Positions 50,318 through 59,526 of a stretch of 64,000 nt of DNA are shown here, in pieces. The first letter of the stretch is position 1, and every line of letters starts with the position of its first letter. This DNA comes from Armatimonadetes bacterium DC (GTDB lineage Bacteria; Armatimonadota; Fimbriimonadia; Fimbriimonadales; GBS-DC). The stretch is taken from positions 248,001-312,000 of the forward strand of contig LDYB01000019.1 of NCBI GenBank assembly GCA_001442985.1, in the 5' to 3' direction. The notes under the pieces were generated by a model. That model did no database searches and was not told the origin of the DNA. It saw only the letters and a list, made by a program, of their open reading frames with translations. The translations under genes were made by a program, and so were the position numbers.

Positions 50318-51997
50318 ATGGCAACACAAACTATTGCCCATGGCGAACAGCAGCGAGTCAACTATCTGAACTGGAAGACGACCGTCGCTTCGTGGCTTTT
50401 TACTTATGACCACAAGCGCATCGGGATTCTCTATCTGGTGAGCATCACCATCTTCTTCCTGTTGGGGGGTATCGCCGCGGCGCTAATCCGCATGGAGCTG
50501 GCAACCCCCAAGGGCGACCTGCTCACCTCCGATGTGTATAACAAGATGTTCACCATTCACGGCGTGCTGATGATCTTCTTCTTCCTGGTTCCCTCCATCC
50601 CCGCCGTGTTTGGGAATTTTGTGCTGCCGATGATGATTGGCGCGCGCGATGTGGCGTTTCCTCGCCTGAACCTGCTGAGCTGGTACTTCTTCATGGTGGG
50701 GGCGCTGCTCGCGACCATCGCGCTCGTCAAGGGCGGTATCGACACGGGTTGGACATTCTACACGCCCTACAGCAGCTCCTTCGCGAAGGGCGAGGTGAGC
50801 CTTGCGATTGTGGGTGTCTTCCTGGCAGGGTTTAGCTCCATTTTTACCGGGATTAACTTCCTCGTGACCATCCACAAGATGCGCGCGCCTGGGATGACCT
50901 GGTTCCGCCTGCCCCTGTTCGTGTGGGCGATGTATGCCACCAGCCTTATTCAGGTGCTGGGCACGCCAGTGGTGGCGATTACCCTGCTGCTGGTGGCAGT
51001 TGAACGCTCGCTCCGAATCGGTATTTTTGACCCCAATCTGGGCGGCGACCCGATTCTGTATCAGCACCTGTTCTGGTTCTATTCGCACCCAGCCGTTTAT
51101 ATTATGATTCTGCCCGGCATGGGCGTGATCAGCGAGGTCATCTCGGCGTTCTCCAAAAAGCGCGTGTTCGGGTATCACTTCGTGGCGTTCGCCAGCCTCG
51201 CGATTGCGATTATCGGCTTCCTCGTCTGGGGACACCACATGTTCAGCACGGGTCAGTCCATCTACGCCAGCATTCTCTTCTCGTTCCTGACCTTCCTGGT
51301 GGCGATTCCCTCGGCGATTAAGACCTTCAACTGGATGGCGACCATCTGGAAGGGACGCGTTCACTGGGAAGCGCCCATGATCTACGCGCTGGGCTTTATG
51401 GGCTTGTTCGTGATTGGGGGACTGACCGGGCTGTACCTGGCTGCGATGGCGACGAATGTGCATCTGACCGATACCTACTTCATCGTGGCGCATTTCCACT
51501 ATGTGATGGTGGGCGGCGCGATTATGGCGTATCTGGCAGCGCTCCACTTCTGGTGGCCCAAGATGACGGGGCGCATGTACCCGCAGAGCTGGGCGAAGCT
51601 TTCGGCGCTGCTGGTGTTTGTGGGGTTCAACCTCACCTTCTTCCCCCAGTTTATTCTGGGCTACATGGGGATGCCACGCCGCTACCATAGCTACCCCGAA
51701 GAGTGGGCGGCGTTGAACCTGCTCTCTTCGGCAGGCGCCTCGGTGCTGGGTATCGGCTACCTGCTGCCTGCGATTTACCTGGTATGGTCGCTCAAGTATG
51801 GGCGCGTCGTCACGGAGCGCAACCCGTGGGGTGCGCGCGGGCTGGAGTGGGAGCTGGTGGACACACCGCCTGACCCCCACAACTTCGAGCGCACGCCCAT
51901 CGTAACCCGTCCTGCCTACGACTATGGGCATCCCGAAGAACCGACAGGCATTATCCCCAAGCCGCGCCCTGTCGTCGTCGGAGGCAAAGACGGCTAA
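50318..51997 (+). CDS. coxA: Cytochrome c oxidase subunit I, A2-type
   Basis: Catalytic, proton-pumping subunit that reduces O2 to water. The 559-residue protein has 12 or more helices, low-spin haem ligands H81 and H394, high-spin haem ligand H392, and CuB ligands H257, H306 and H307, with Y261 as the cross-linked tyrosine. Helix VI reads Y255-S-H-P-A-V260 instead of HPEVY, the mark of the A2 subgroup in which a Tyr-Ser pair replaces the glutamate of the D-channel (as described for Rhodothermus-type caa3). I start at ATG 50318 because GGAGG lies 8 nt upstream; a longer frame overlaps coxB. Confidence 0.96.
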   Translation: MATQTIAHGEQQRVNYLNWKTTVASWLFTYDHKRIGILYLVSITIFFLLGGIAAALIRMELATPKGDLLTSDVYNKMFTIHGVLMIFFFLVPSIPAVFGNFVLPMMIGARDVAFPRLNLLSWYFFMVGALLATIALVKGGIDTGWTFYTPYSSSFAKGEVSLAIVGVFLAGFSSIFTGINFLVTIHKMRAPGMTWFRLPLFVWAMYATSLIQVLGTPVVAITLLLVAVERSLRIGIFDPNLGGDPILYQHLFWFYSHPAVYIMILPGMGVISEVISAFSKKRVFGYHFVAFASLAIAIIGFLVWGHHMFSTGQSIYASILFSFLTFLVAIPSAIKTFNWMATIWKGRVHWEAPMIYALGFMGLFVIGGLTGLYLAAMATNVHLTDTYFIVAHFHYVMVGGAIMAYLAALHFWWPKMTGRMYPQSWAKLSALLVFVGFNLTFFPQFILGYMGMPRRYHSYPEEWAALNLLSSAGASVLGIGYLLPAIYLVWSLKYGRVVTERNPWGARGLEWELVDTPPDPHNFERTPIVTRPAYDYGHPEEPTGIIPKPRPVVVGGKDG

Positions 51998-52003
51998 GCT
52001 TCT

Positions 52004-52031
52004 CCCCTCCCGCCTGATCGGGTGGGAGGGG
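52004..52031 (+). terminator. Hairpin between coxA and coxC
   Basis: 11-bp stem CCCCTCCCGCC / GGTGGGAGGGG with one G-U pair and a 6-nt loop, without a T-run. As it lies inside the operon it may partly terminate, or mark an RNA processing or stabilising point that sets subunit ratios. Confidence 0.5.
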
Positions 52032-52065
52032 GCACAATAAACTTATCAATGGAGGCTAACCGACC

Positions 52066-52860
52066 GTGAGTGTCAAAGAGGCGGAAGTGTTGGAGCATGG
52101 AACTTCGCTTGCCCATCCAGCACACGAGGAGATTCTGGGCGAGCAGTTTGAAACCTTAGAGCAGCAGAACAACGCCTACCTCATCGGCATGTGGGCGTTT
52201 ATCGTGCAGGAGGTGCTGTTCCTGGGCGCTATCTTCGCCGCCTACGGCATCTATCGCCTCAAGTACCTGCACGAATTTACCCTCGCCCACAAAGAGCTGG
52301 ACTGGGTGGTGGGCGGCATCAACACCCTGGTGCTGCTTGCCAGTAGCTACACGATGGCGCGCGCCGTGCGTGCCGCCATGCAAAACAAGCACGGACGCCA
52401 GATTCTCTATCTCGGCTTCACGCTCTTCTTCGCAGGCATCTTCATGTTCAACAAGTATATCGAGTACAGCAAAAAGTACGAACACCACCTTATTCCGGGC
52501 TGGGGTTATGACGCCCATGCGATTGTGGAGCATGGCGAGAAGAAAAAGATACTCGAACCCCTGCCCGACGGCAACTACAAAATCAAACTGGAAACTGAAA
52601 AGACCGTAACCCCTGAAGAGTTCAAACAGCGCACGCAGCTTTTCTTGGGCTTTTACTTCATCCTCACGGGCTTGCACGGCTTACATGTGCTGGTCGGGAT
52701 GATTGCGATTGGCGTGCTGATGGTGCGCGCCTATATTGACTACAAAAAACGCAAACCCGTCGCCGATTACATGCCCGTGGAGATGGTCGGGCTATACTGG
52801 CACTTCGTGGATATTGTGTGGATTTTCATCTACCCCTTGCTCTACCTCATCGGGAGGTAA
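52066..52860 (+). CDS. coxC: Cytochrome c oxidase subunit III
   Basis: A 264-residue membrane protein of the CoxC family with about five helices, needed for stability and sustained proton pumping. NAYLIGMWAFIVQEVLFLGAIFAAYGIYR near residue 38 (in part FIVQEVLFLGAIF) and the end LYWHFVDIVWIFIYPLLYL are typical. Between the third and fourth helices lies a charged soluble insert (about residues 130-195, with GEKKKILEPLPDGNYKI), longer than in most homologues. Starts at GTG; GGAGG is 10 nt upstream. Confidence 0.94.
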   Translation: MSVKEAEVLEHGTSLAHPAHEEILGEQFETLEQQNNAYLIGMWAFIVQEVLFLGAIFAAYGIYRLKYLHEFTLAHKELDWVVGGINTLVLLASSYTMARAVRAAMQNKHGRQILYLGFTLFFAGIFMFNKYIEYSKKYEHHLIPGWGYDAHAIVEHGEKKKILEPLPDGNYKIKLETEKTVTPEEFKQRTQLFLGFYFILTGLHGLHVLVGMIAIGVLMVRAYIDYKKRKPVADYMPVEMVGLYWHFVDIVWIFIYPLLYLIGR

Positions 52861-52866
52861 AAAACG

Positions 52867-53202
52867 ATGGCGGAACATACGGCACATCACACGGAAGGAC
52901 ACGAACACCATGTGGTTCCCATTCGGGTCTACACATGGACTCTGATAGGGCTACTGATTTTACTGATTGTCACGGTGGCAGCGGGCTTTATCCCGATGCC
53001 TGTATGGTTGGGCACAGTGGTCGCCTTAGCCATCGCGGCGTTTAAGACCTCTCTGGTAATGGCGTTCTTCATGCATGTGAAGTTCAGTGGCAAACTCGTC
53101 TGGCTTTTTGCGGCGGCGGGCTTTTTCTGGCTGGTGATTATGATCATCTTTGCCTACGCCGACTACATCACCCGCCCGTGGGAGCCAGTGCCAGGCTTCT
53201 AA
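52867..53202 (+). CDS. coxD: Cytochrome c oxidase subunit IV
   Basis: A 111-residue protein with a histidine-rich start (HTAHHTEGHEHH) and three membrane helices; KTSLVMAFFMHVKFSGKL is the family hallmark of prokaryotic subunit IV. It closes the operon 6 nt behind coxC. Confidence 0.92.
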   Translation: MAEHTAHHTEGHEHHVVPIRVYTWTLIGLLILLIVTVAAGFIPMPVWLGTVVALAIAAFKTSLVMAFFMHVKFSGKLVWLFAAAGFFWLVIMIIFAYADYITRPWEPVPGF

Positions 53203-53241
53203 CCACCCCCCTCTGCTTGACACCTCCTCACTCACCCCCCG

Positions 53242-53268
53242 CCCCCTCCGCAAATCCTGCGGAGGGGG
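53242..53268 (+). terminator. Hairpin at the end of the respiratory operon
   Basis: Perfect 11-bp stem CCCCCTCCGCA / TGCGGAGGGGG with a 5-nt loop, 39 nt after coxD. No T-run of more than three follows, so it may be a weak or factor-assisted terminator. Confidence 0.6.
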
Positions 53269-53295
53269 TCGCGGCTTTATACGGTGGAGATGAGG

Positions 53296-53301
53296 TATAA
53301 T
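53296..53301 (+). promoter_or_regulatory. -10 box of pheS-pheT
   Basis: ggTATAAT with the ATG 33 nt downstream, so this operon has a short leader; no leader peptide or T-box was found. Confidence 0.6.
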
Positions 53302-53333
53302 CTTACCCCAGCCTAATAGAGGTCTAAAGGCAG

Positions 53334-54338
53334 ATGGAATCGATTCAGGCGATTGTAGCAGAGGCAGAATCGGCGATAGCGAATTGTCGCTCCACCGCGG
53401 AACTGCAGGCGGTGGAGTCGCACTATCTGGGAAAAAAGGGAGCCATCAGCCAGCTACTGCGTCAGATAGGGACGCTCCCGCCAGAACAGCGCCCCCTGTT
53501 CGGGCAGCAGGTGAACGAGGCGCGCGCCTATATAGAGACACGCATCGCGGAACGCCGCGAAGTGCTGGCTCAACAGGAGATTGCCGAGCGCCTGCGCGCC
53601 GAATCGCTCGACATCACCCTGCCGGGTGTACCCCTGCGCCCTGCGCGGCTGCACCCCCTGACTCTCACGATGCGTCGCGTCAAGCAGGCGCTGCTGGGAC
53701 TGGGCTTCGAGTTCGTGGAAGGACCTGAGCTGGAGCGCTTCGAATACAACTTCGGCGCGCTCAACTACCCGGAAGACCACCCTGCGATGGACGCGCAGAA
53801 CTCGTTCCATGTGGGCGACGGCTGGCTCCTGCGCACGCAGACCACCGCCATTCAGGGACGCATCTTCGAAGAGGTTCAGCGCGGCGAGCGCTCGCTACCC
53901 CTGCGAATCGCCATCATCGGGCGGTGCTTCCGCTACGAGAATGTGGACGCAACCCATTCCCACACCTTCCATCAGGTAGACGCCTTCATGGTGGACGAGG
54001 GGGTCAGCATGGCGCATCTCAAGGGCACGCTCACCCAGTTCGCCCGCATTATGTTCGGCGAGGAGGTGCGCGTGCGCTTCCGCCCCGACTTCTTCCCCTT
54101 CGTGGAGCCAGGGGTGGACTTCGCCATCTCGTGGAAGGGCGGCTGGCTGGAACTCGGCGGCGCGGGGCTAATTCACCCCAACATTCTGGAACACTACGGC
54201 ATCGACTCGGAACGCTACTCCGGGTTCGCCTTCGGACTGGGCATCGAGCGTATCCCAATGCTCCAGTACGGCATAGACGACCTGCGACTCTTTCTGGAGA
54301 ACGACATGCGCTTCCTGGCGCAGTTCCCTCTGTTATAA
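53334..54338 (+). CDS. pheS: Phenylalanyl-tRNA synthetase alpha subunit
   Basis: Catalytic subunit of the (alpha-beta)2 enzyme that charges tRNA-Phe. The 334-residue protein has the N-terminal coiled coil (residues about 1-85), motif 2 region IGRCFRYENVDATHSHTFHQVDAFMVDEG (in part FRYENVDATHSHTFHQ) and motif 3 GFAFGLGIERIPMLQYGI near residue 300. Normal length. pheT follows after 3 nt. Confidence 0.96.
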   Translation: MESIQAIVAEAESAIANCRSTAELQAVESHYLGKKGAISQLLRQIGTLPPEQRPLFGQQVNEARAYIETRIAERREVLAQQEIAERLRAESLDITLPGVPLRPARLHPLTLTMRRVKQALLGLGFEFVEGPELERFEYNFGALNYPEDHPAMDAQNSFHVGDGWLLRTQTTAIQGRIFEEVQRGERSLPLRIAIIGRCFRYENVDATHSHTFHQVDAFMVDEGVSMAHLKGTLTQFARIMFGEEVRVRFRPDFFPFVEPGVDFAISWKGGWLELGGAGLIHPNILEHYGIDSERYSGFAFGLGIERIPMLQYGIDDLRLFLENDMRFLAQFPLL

Positions 54339-54341
54339 GCC

Positions 54342-56435
54342 ATGCGAGTGCCAATAGACTGGTTGAAGGACTTCGTGCAGTTTGATCTCAGTGCAGACGC
54401 CCTCGCCGAAAAACTCACGATGGCGGGGCTGGAGGTGGAAGAGGTCCTGGAGACCCCGCAGGGCACAGTGCTGTCGCTCTACATCACCCCCAATCGCGGC
54501 GACTGCCTGAGCATCTTCGGAATCGCCCGCGAAGTGTACGCCCTGCTGGGGGACGCCTGCGAGCCAACCCCTCTCTTCTGGCGCCTCAATGAGTGGATTC
54601 TCCAGCCGCCCCCCGTGGAGCCGGGCGAAACCGCCCAGTACGCCCGCGTGGAAGTGTTAGACCCCGACCTGTGCCCCCGCTACGGCGCGCGCGTGATTCG
54701 AGGCGTAAAAATCGCCCCCTCACCCGCCAAAGTGCAGAACCGCCTGCTTGCCGCGGGTATGCGCCCCATCTCCAATATCGTGGACGCCACCAACTATGTG
54801 ATGCTGGAGCTGGGGCAGCCCCTGCACGCCTTTGACCTGGACACCCTTCACCAGCAATCCATTATTGTGCGACGGGCGCGCCCCGGCGAACGCATCACCA
54901 CGCTGGACGAGCGCGAACACGCCCTCCAGCCCGATATGCTCATGATTTGCGACGCCGAGCGCCCCGTCGCTGTCGCGGGCATCATGGGCGGCGCCGAAAC
55001 CGAAGTGACGGAAAACACACGCAACATCCTGATGGAGTCGGCGCACTTCAATCCCCTCTCCATTCGGCGCACCTCGCGTGCGTTAGACCTGCGCACCGAG
55101 TCCTCCTATCGTTTCGAGCGCTTCGTGGACCCAAACCTCGTGGTGGTGGCACAGTTCCGCGTGTGCGAGTTGATTGAAGAATGGACAGGGGTCGCGCCTG
55201 TGCCCGGCATGCTGGATGTGTACCCAAATCCCTATCCCGCGCGCACACTGCATGTGCGCCTCTCCCGTGCCGAGCAGATGCTGGGGTTCCCAATAGACCC
55301 CCACGAAGCGGAGCAGACTCTCGCACGGCTCAACCTCAAGCCCAGCCGCACTGAGACGGGGTTTGAGGTGCAGGTTCCGCTCTACCGCCCCGACCTTCAG
55401 CGCGAGATCGATTTGATTGAGGAGCTGGGACGCATTCTCGGCTACGAACGCATTCCTGAAACGCCTCCTGCGGGCACGACGACACAGGGCAAAGATAGCC
55501 CCGAAGGCGCCTTCGCCGAGCGGCTGCGCACCATCCTGCTGAGTGCGGGACTGCAGGAAGTGGTCAGCCACACACTGGAACCCGAAAATCCCTTCCAGAC
55601 CGCCGGAAAGGGACTGAGCGAGCAGCTTTATCAGCCGATAATGCTCCGCAACCCGATGAGTGAAGAGCTAAGCTTCCTGCGCTTCTCGCTGCTCTCCAGC
55701 CTTGTGCGCACGGCGGACTACAACCGTCGGCGCGGCATTCGCGACCTGCACCTGTTTGAGATTGGGCGCGTGTTCGCACTTGGTGAACAGGGCTATCACG
55801 AATGGCTCCATCTCGGCATCCTGATGACGGGCAACCACCACAGCCCCCACTGGGCGGAAAAGCCCAAGCCTGTGGATTTCTATCACCTCAAGGGCGTGGT
55901 GGAGCATATGCTTCACGCGCTGGGCATCGAGGCGCGGTTCCTGCCTGTTGGCGACCATGACCCCCGTTTCCACCCGGGGCGCTCCGCCTATGTGCATGAC
56001 AAAGATGACCAGCGTCTGGGCGTGATAGGCGAAATTCATCCGAATATTGCCCGCGAATATGAGTTCCGCCAGCGCGTGTATGTGGGCGAGTTCAGCCTGA
56101 ACGCACTGCGACATGCCGCGGCGCATACGGTTGCCTATCGTCCTTTGCCCATCTTCCCGCCTGTGCTTCGCGATATTGCGATTCTCGTGCCTGAAGAGGT
56201 GCCCGTGGGGCAACTCTTTGACACGATTCGTGAAGTGGGCGGCGACTGGCTCGAATCGGTGCAGCTGTTTGATCGCTACACGGGCAGCCACATCCCGGAG
56301 GGGCTACACAGTCTCGCGTTCTCGCTGGTGTTCCGCAGTCGGGAACGCACGCTCACCGACGAGGAGGTCAATCAGCGCGTGGAGCAGATTTTCCAGGCGC
56401 TGGAAACGCGACACGGCGCGGTAGCGCGCCGCTAA
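54342..56435 (+). CDS. pheT: Phenylalanyl-tRNA synthetase beta subunit lacking the tRNA-bind (EMAP) domain
   Basis: The beta subunit carries editing and tRNA-anchoring domains. The 697-residue product is about 100 residues shorter than usual. The N-terminus MRVPIDWLKDFVQF...LTMAGLEVEEV passes within about ten residues into LSLYITPNRGDCLSI; in canonical PheT about 110 residues of an OB-fold tRNA-binding domain lie between these. The B3/B4 editing domain (VDATNYVMLELGQPLHAFD), B5 domain, catalytic-like core and C-terminal FDX-ACB domain (PLPIFPPVLRDIAILV) are present and in frame, so this is a clean domain loss rather than decay. Confidence 0.93.
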   Translation: MRVPIDWLKDFVQFDLSADALAEKLTMAGLEVEEVLETPQGTVLSLYITPNRGDCLSIFGIAREVYALLGDACEPTPLFWRLNEWILQPPPVEPGETAQYARVEVLDPDLCPRYGARVIRGVKIAPSPAKVQNRLLAAGMRPISNIVDATNYVMLELGQPLHAFDLDTLHQQSIIVRRARPGERITTLDEREHALQPDMLMICDAERPVAVAGIMGGAETEVTENTRNILMESAHFNPLSIRRTSRALDLRTESSYRFERFVDPNLVVVAQFRVCELIEEWTGVAPVPGMLDVYPNPYPARTLHVRLSRAEQMLGFPIDPHEAEQTLARLNLKPSRTETGFEVQVPLYRPDLQREIDLIEELGRILGYERIPETPPAGTTTQGKDSPEGAFAERLRTILLSAGLQEVVSHTLEPENPFQTAGKGLSEQLYQPIMLRNPMSEELSFLRFSLLSSLVRTADYNRRRGIRDLHLFEIGRVFALGEQGYHEWLHLGILMTGNHHSPHWAEKPKPVDFYHLKGVVEHMLHALGIEARFLPVGDHDPRFHPGRSAYVHDKDDQRLGVIGEIHPNIAREYEFRQRVYVGEFSLNALRHAAAHTVAYRPLPIFPPVLRDIAILVPEEVPVGQLFDTIREVGGDWLESVQLFDRYTGSHIPEGLHSLAFSLVFRSRERTLTDEEVNQRVEQIFQALETRHGAVARR

Positions 56436-56445
56436 TGAGAAACCC

Positions 56446-58416
56446 ATGCGCTACACCCGATGGTGGCTGTGGGGCGGCGTATTGCTGATACTCGCCCTGC
56501 TCTATGGGCAGACAGCCAATTTCGGGTTCGTGTGGGACGATGAGCAGATTATCTACGGGCGTCCTGACTACCGCGACCCTGCGCAGTGGCTGCAGGCGAT
56601 TCGGAAACCGCTGGATTTCTCACCAAACTACTTCCGCCCGCTGGCTTTGAGCAGTTTGCTGGTGCAGATATGGCTCTGGGGCGACAACCCTGCCCCGTTC
56701 CACCTCGCGAATGCGCTGATTCACCTTGTGAACACGCTGCTGGTGATGGCAATTGCGTGGCGCCTTTTGCAGAACGAGATATTGAGCGCCGCCGCAGGCT
56801 TGCTGTACGGTTTACACCCCGCGCTTGTGGAAAGCGTCGCTTTCGTTTCGTCGCGCTATGACCTGCTGATGACCACCTTCCTGCTGCTCGCTTTCTGGTT
56901 GAGCCTCATCTTGCACGGCTGGAGGCGTGTGGTGGGCACGGGGATTGCCCTGCTATGCGCGATGCTGTGTAAGGAGATGGCGGTCATGGCGCTTTTGGCG
57001 TTCCCTGTGGCGTACTGGGCGATACGCAGGGTTTCGGCTAACGCCCCTTCTGCGGACAAGGGACTTTATACAGGTTTTGGCGTGATTCTTGCACTTTATC
57101 TCGCGCTTCGCTGGGTCGCGCTGGGTTATCTGCTTACCGCGCCTGCCGAGGGTGCGCAAATTGAGGCAGGCACACCCCTCCAGCACCTGCTGCTTGTGGG
57201 GCGCACCTTCGCCACGCTGATGGGCTTGGTGGTCTTCCCCTTTTTCAGCATCTCCCCCGTGCATCACTCGCCTCTGCCTGTGCCCGTAAACGACTGGCTT
57301 GCGTGGGGTCAACTGGCTTTCTCGGTGGGGCTAATAATCCTGATGGGGCTGGTGGCTAAGCGCGCTCCCTTGACAGGCGGGATGCTCTGGGCAGGCGTGA
57401 TTCTGCTGTTGCCTGTGCTGAACCTGCGCCCGATGGAGTTTGCTTTTGGTGTGTTCACGGCGGAGCGCTTTTTGACCGCGCCGCTGGCGTTTTTTGTGCT
57501 GGGGGTCAGCGCGTGGGGGGCTGGACTGCTTCAGCGCAAAGCCGCGCGCCTCTGGTGGGCGAGCGCAGGGCTGTGGGCAACGGGTGCGCTTATTGTCTCA
57601 GCGCTGGCGCTACCCAACTGGCGCGAGTCGGGCGTCTTCTGGGAGTGGGTGACCCGCACCGCGCCCCACTCCCCGATTGGCTACAGCAATTTGTCGGACT
57701 ACTACAACAAGCGCGGCGACTTCCAGCGCGGGCTGGAGTATGCGGAGCGTGCTATTCAGATTGCGCCCGACAGCGGCATGGGCTGGGTCAATAAGGGCGT
57801 TGCGCTCCTGCGATTGGGCAACCCGCAGGGCGCGACCGAGATGTTCCGCAAAGCCACCCAGTTAGAGCCGCAGAATGTGATTGGCTGGAACAACCTCGCC
57901 ATTATGCTTGCCGAGCAGGGTCAGTTAGATGAGGCGGAGCAGATTGTCAAAGAGCATGTGCTGGGCAAAGTACCGCTGATGCTGGGCTATCAGGCGATGG
58001 CGTATATTCAGCTGCGGAAGGCGCGCCCCGATCTGGCGGAGCCGTATGTGCAGCGGGCGCTGCAGCACGCTTTTCAGGTGCAGGGTTCGCTGGCAGCGGA
58101 GCTGGCAGACAAGCTGCGCTCCGCCGAAGTCTGGCTGGCGAGCGCCTACCGTGCGCTCCAGAACGGCGACCTGCCCTTAGCCCAGCGCCTGCTGGAAGAG
58201 GGCAAGAAGCGCGACCCTGACAAGCTGAGCCTCGCTTTCGTGGAAGGGATGCTGTTATTGCGTCAGGGGCGCGTCCGCGAGGCAGAAGCCAGAGCGCAGG
58301 CGCTGCTGGAGGAAGGCTACAACGACCCTCGCCTCTATGAGTTGCTGGCAGCCTGCGCCGAGCAACGGGGCGATACGGCTACGGCGCGCGCTTTGCTGGA
58401 GAAAGCGAAGCGTTAG
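56446..58416 (+). CDS. TMTC-like membrane glycosyltransferase with TPR repeats
   Basis: A 656-residue protein with about 10-11 membrane helices (residues 1-400) and a C-terminal TPR domain (about 415-650; units such as YSNLSDYYNKRGDFQRGLEYAERAIQIAPDS). The first loop FVWDDEQIIYGRPDYRD has the acidic DDE-type motif of GT-C enzymes, and HPALVESVAFVSSRYDLL resembles the TMTC/DUF1736 family, which in animals O-mannosylates cadherins. A lipid-linked sugar donor and extracytoplasmic targets are likely but unproven. The ATG lies 10 nt behind pheT, so it may be read from the pheST mRNA. Confidence 0.75.
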   Translation: MRYTRWWLWGGVLLILALLYGQTANFGFVWDDEQIIYGRPDYRDPAQWLQAIRKPLDFSPNYFRPLALSSLLVQIWLWGDNPAPFHLANALIHLVNTLLVMAIAWRLLQNEILSAAAGLLYGLHPALVESVAFVSSRYDLLMTTFLLLAFWLSLILHGWRRVVGTGIALLCAMLCKEMAVMALLAFPVAYWAIRRVSANAPSADKGLYTGFGVILALYLALRWVALGYLLTAPAEGAQIEAGTPLQHLLLVGRTFATLMGLVVFPFFSISPVHHSPLPVPVNDWLAWGQLAFSVGLIILMGLVAKRAPLTGGMLWAGVILLLPVLNLRPMEFAFGVFTAERFLTAPLAFFVLGVSAWGAGLLQRKAARLWWASAGLWATGALIVSALALPNWRESGVFWEWVTRTAPHSPIGYSNLSDYYNKRGDFQRGLEYAERAIQIAPDSGMGWVNKGVALLRLGNPQGATEMFRKATQLEPQNVIGWNNLAIMLAEQGQLDEAEQIVKEHVLGKVPLMLGYQAMAYIQLRKARPDLAEPYVQRALQHAFQVQGSLAAELADKLRSAEVWLASAYRALQNGDLPLAQRLLEEGKKRDPDKLSLAFVEGMLLLRQGRVREAEARAQALLEEGYNDPRLYELLAACAEQRGDTATARALLEKAKR

Positions 58417-58428
58417 CCTGAGTTCAGG

Positions 58429-58434
58429 TATACT
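58429..58434 (+). promoter_or_regulatory. -10 box of ComEC-like gene, leaderless arrangement
   Basis: ggTATACT, 6 nt, GTG at 58441. Confidence 0.6.
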
Positions 58435-58440
58435 TCCTGC

Positions 58441-59526
58441 GTGAGAGCGCGACGCCTCCTGTTCTGGCTGCTAACGCTGGTTCTGTTTTTTGCAGGCTGT
58501 CAGACCCCTCAACGCACGATACGCCAGCCTCAACCTGCGCCTGCCGAAACGCTACAGGTGGTCTTTTTTGATATTGGTCAGGGCGATAGCGCGCTGGTGC
58601 GCTTCCCCAACGGCAAAACGATGCTGATTGACGGCGGACCGACCTCTGCGGGCGCACGCCTCGTGGCGAAACTGCGCCAGCGCGGTATCCAGCGACTGGA
58701 CTGGGTTGTCGGCACACACCCGCACAGCGATCACATCGGGGGGCTTATCGCCGTTCTCAAGGCGTTCCCCGTGGAGGAGATATGGGACAGCGGCTTTGTG
58801 TACGAGTCGCCCGTCTATCGCGATTACCTGCTGGCGGCGCGTGGGGCGAAAAATCAGGCGGGCAAGCGCCCCCCGTTTCGGGTTGCCCTCAAAGGCACGA
58901 AAATCCAGCCCGCGCCCGACATCACGGTGGAGGTGCTGGCGCCCAGCAAGCCCTACTTGACTGGCACTTCGTCTGACCCGAACAACAACAGTATCGTGTT
59001 GCGCATCGACACGGGAAGCGCGCGCTTCCTGTTCACGGGCGATATGGAGGAGGCACTGCGCCGTCGGCTCTATCAGCAAGGGGCGAACCTGCGGGCGGAG
59101 GTGCTGAAGGTCGCCCATCACGGCTCTCACGATGGCACAGATGTGCCCCTGCTCCGCCGGGTGCGCCCCCAGATAGCCGTGATTTCCTGCGGGCAGGGGA
59201 ATGTGTACGGGCATCCTCACAAAGAGACGCTACAGGCGCTTCAGGCTTTCGGCGTGCGCGTCTACCGAACCGATTTACAGGGCGACATCACGGTGCGCCT
59301 TGTGGGCAAAACCCTGCAGGTCCTTCCAGAGCGTTCCCCTTCTGCCCAGGAACAGCGTTCGCCGCGTGAACGCACGCGCTTTATTGGCAACCCTCGGAGC
59401 AAGGTCTATCACGCGCCCGATTGCGCGCGCCTGCCGCAACCCAGCAACCGCGTCTACTTCCCCACGCGCGAGGCAGCGGAACGCGCCGGCTACCGCCCGC
59501 ACAAAGAGTGTCTTGGAGATTACTGA
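58441..59526 (+). CDS. ComEC-like MBL-fold lipoprotein with Ada-like zinc motif
   Basis: The 361-residue protein begins with a lipoprotein signal (lipobox FAGC, cysteine 20). Residues about 38-290 are a metallo-beta-lactamase fold of the ComEC/Rec2 soluble type: FFDIGQGDSALVRFPNG, the metal motif H93-P-H-S-D-H98, FTGDMEEAL and KVAHHGSHDGT. In ComEC this domain is thought to degrade the non-transforming DNA strand. Unlike ComEC there is no membrane competence domain. The C-terminal 45 residues (SKVYHAPDCARL...FPTREAAERAGYRPHKEC) match the small Ada-type zinc-binding repeat found behind some nucleases. A periplasmic nuclease or phosphodiesterase role is inferred. Confidence 0.85.
   Translation: MRARRLLFWLLTLVLFFAGCQTPQRTIRQPQPAPAETLQVVFFDIGQGDSALVRFPNGKTMLIDGGPTSAGARLVAKLRQRGIQRLDWVVGTHPHSDHIGGLIAVLKAFPVEEIWDSGFVYESPVYRDYLLAARGAKNQAGKRPPFRVALKGTKIQPAPDITVEVLAPSKPYLTGTSSDPNNNSIVLRIDTGSARFLFTGDMEEALRRRLYQQGANLRAEVLKVAHHGSHDGTDVPLLRRVRPQIAVISCGQGNVYGHPHKETLQALQAFGVRVYRTDLQGDITVRLVGKTLQVLPERSPSAQEQRSPRERTRFIGNPRSKVYHAPDCARLPQPSNRVYFPTREAAERAGYRPHKECLGDY

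Noticed and set aside
50483-51931. A 482-codon open frame on the complement of coxA
   Set aside because: Composition rich in H, Q, R and E without any domain, fully covered by the certain coxA gene.
53334-53334. A T-box or phenylalanine leader peptide in front of pheS
   Set aside because: The leader after the -10 box is only about 25 nt and contains no Phe-rich frame or T-box sequence.
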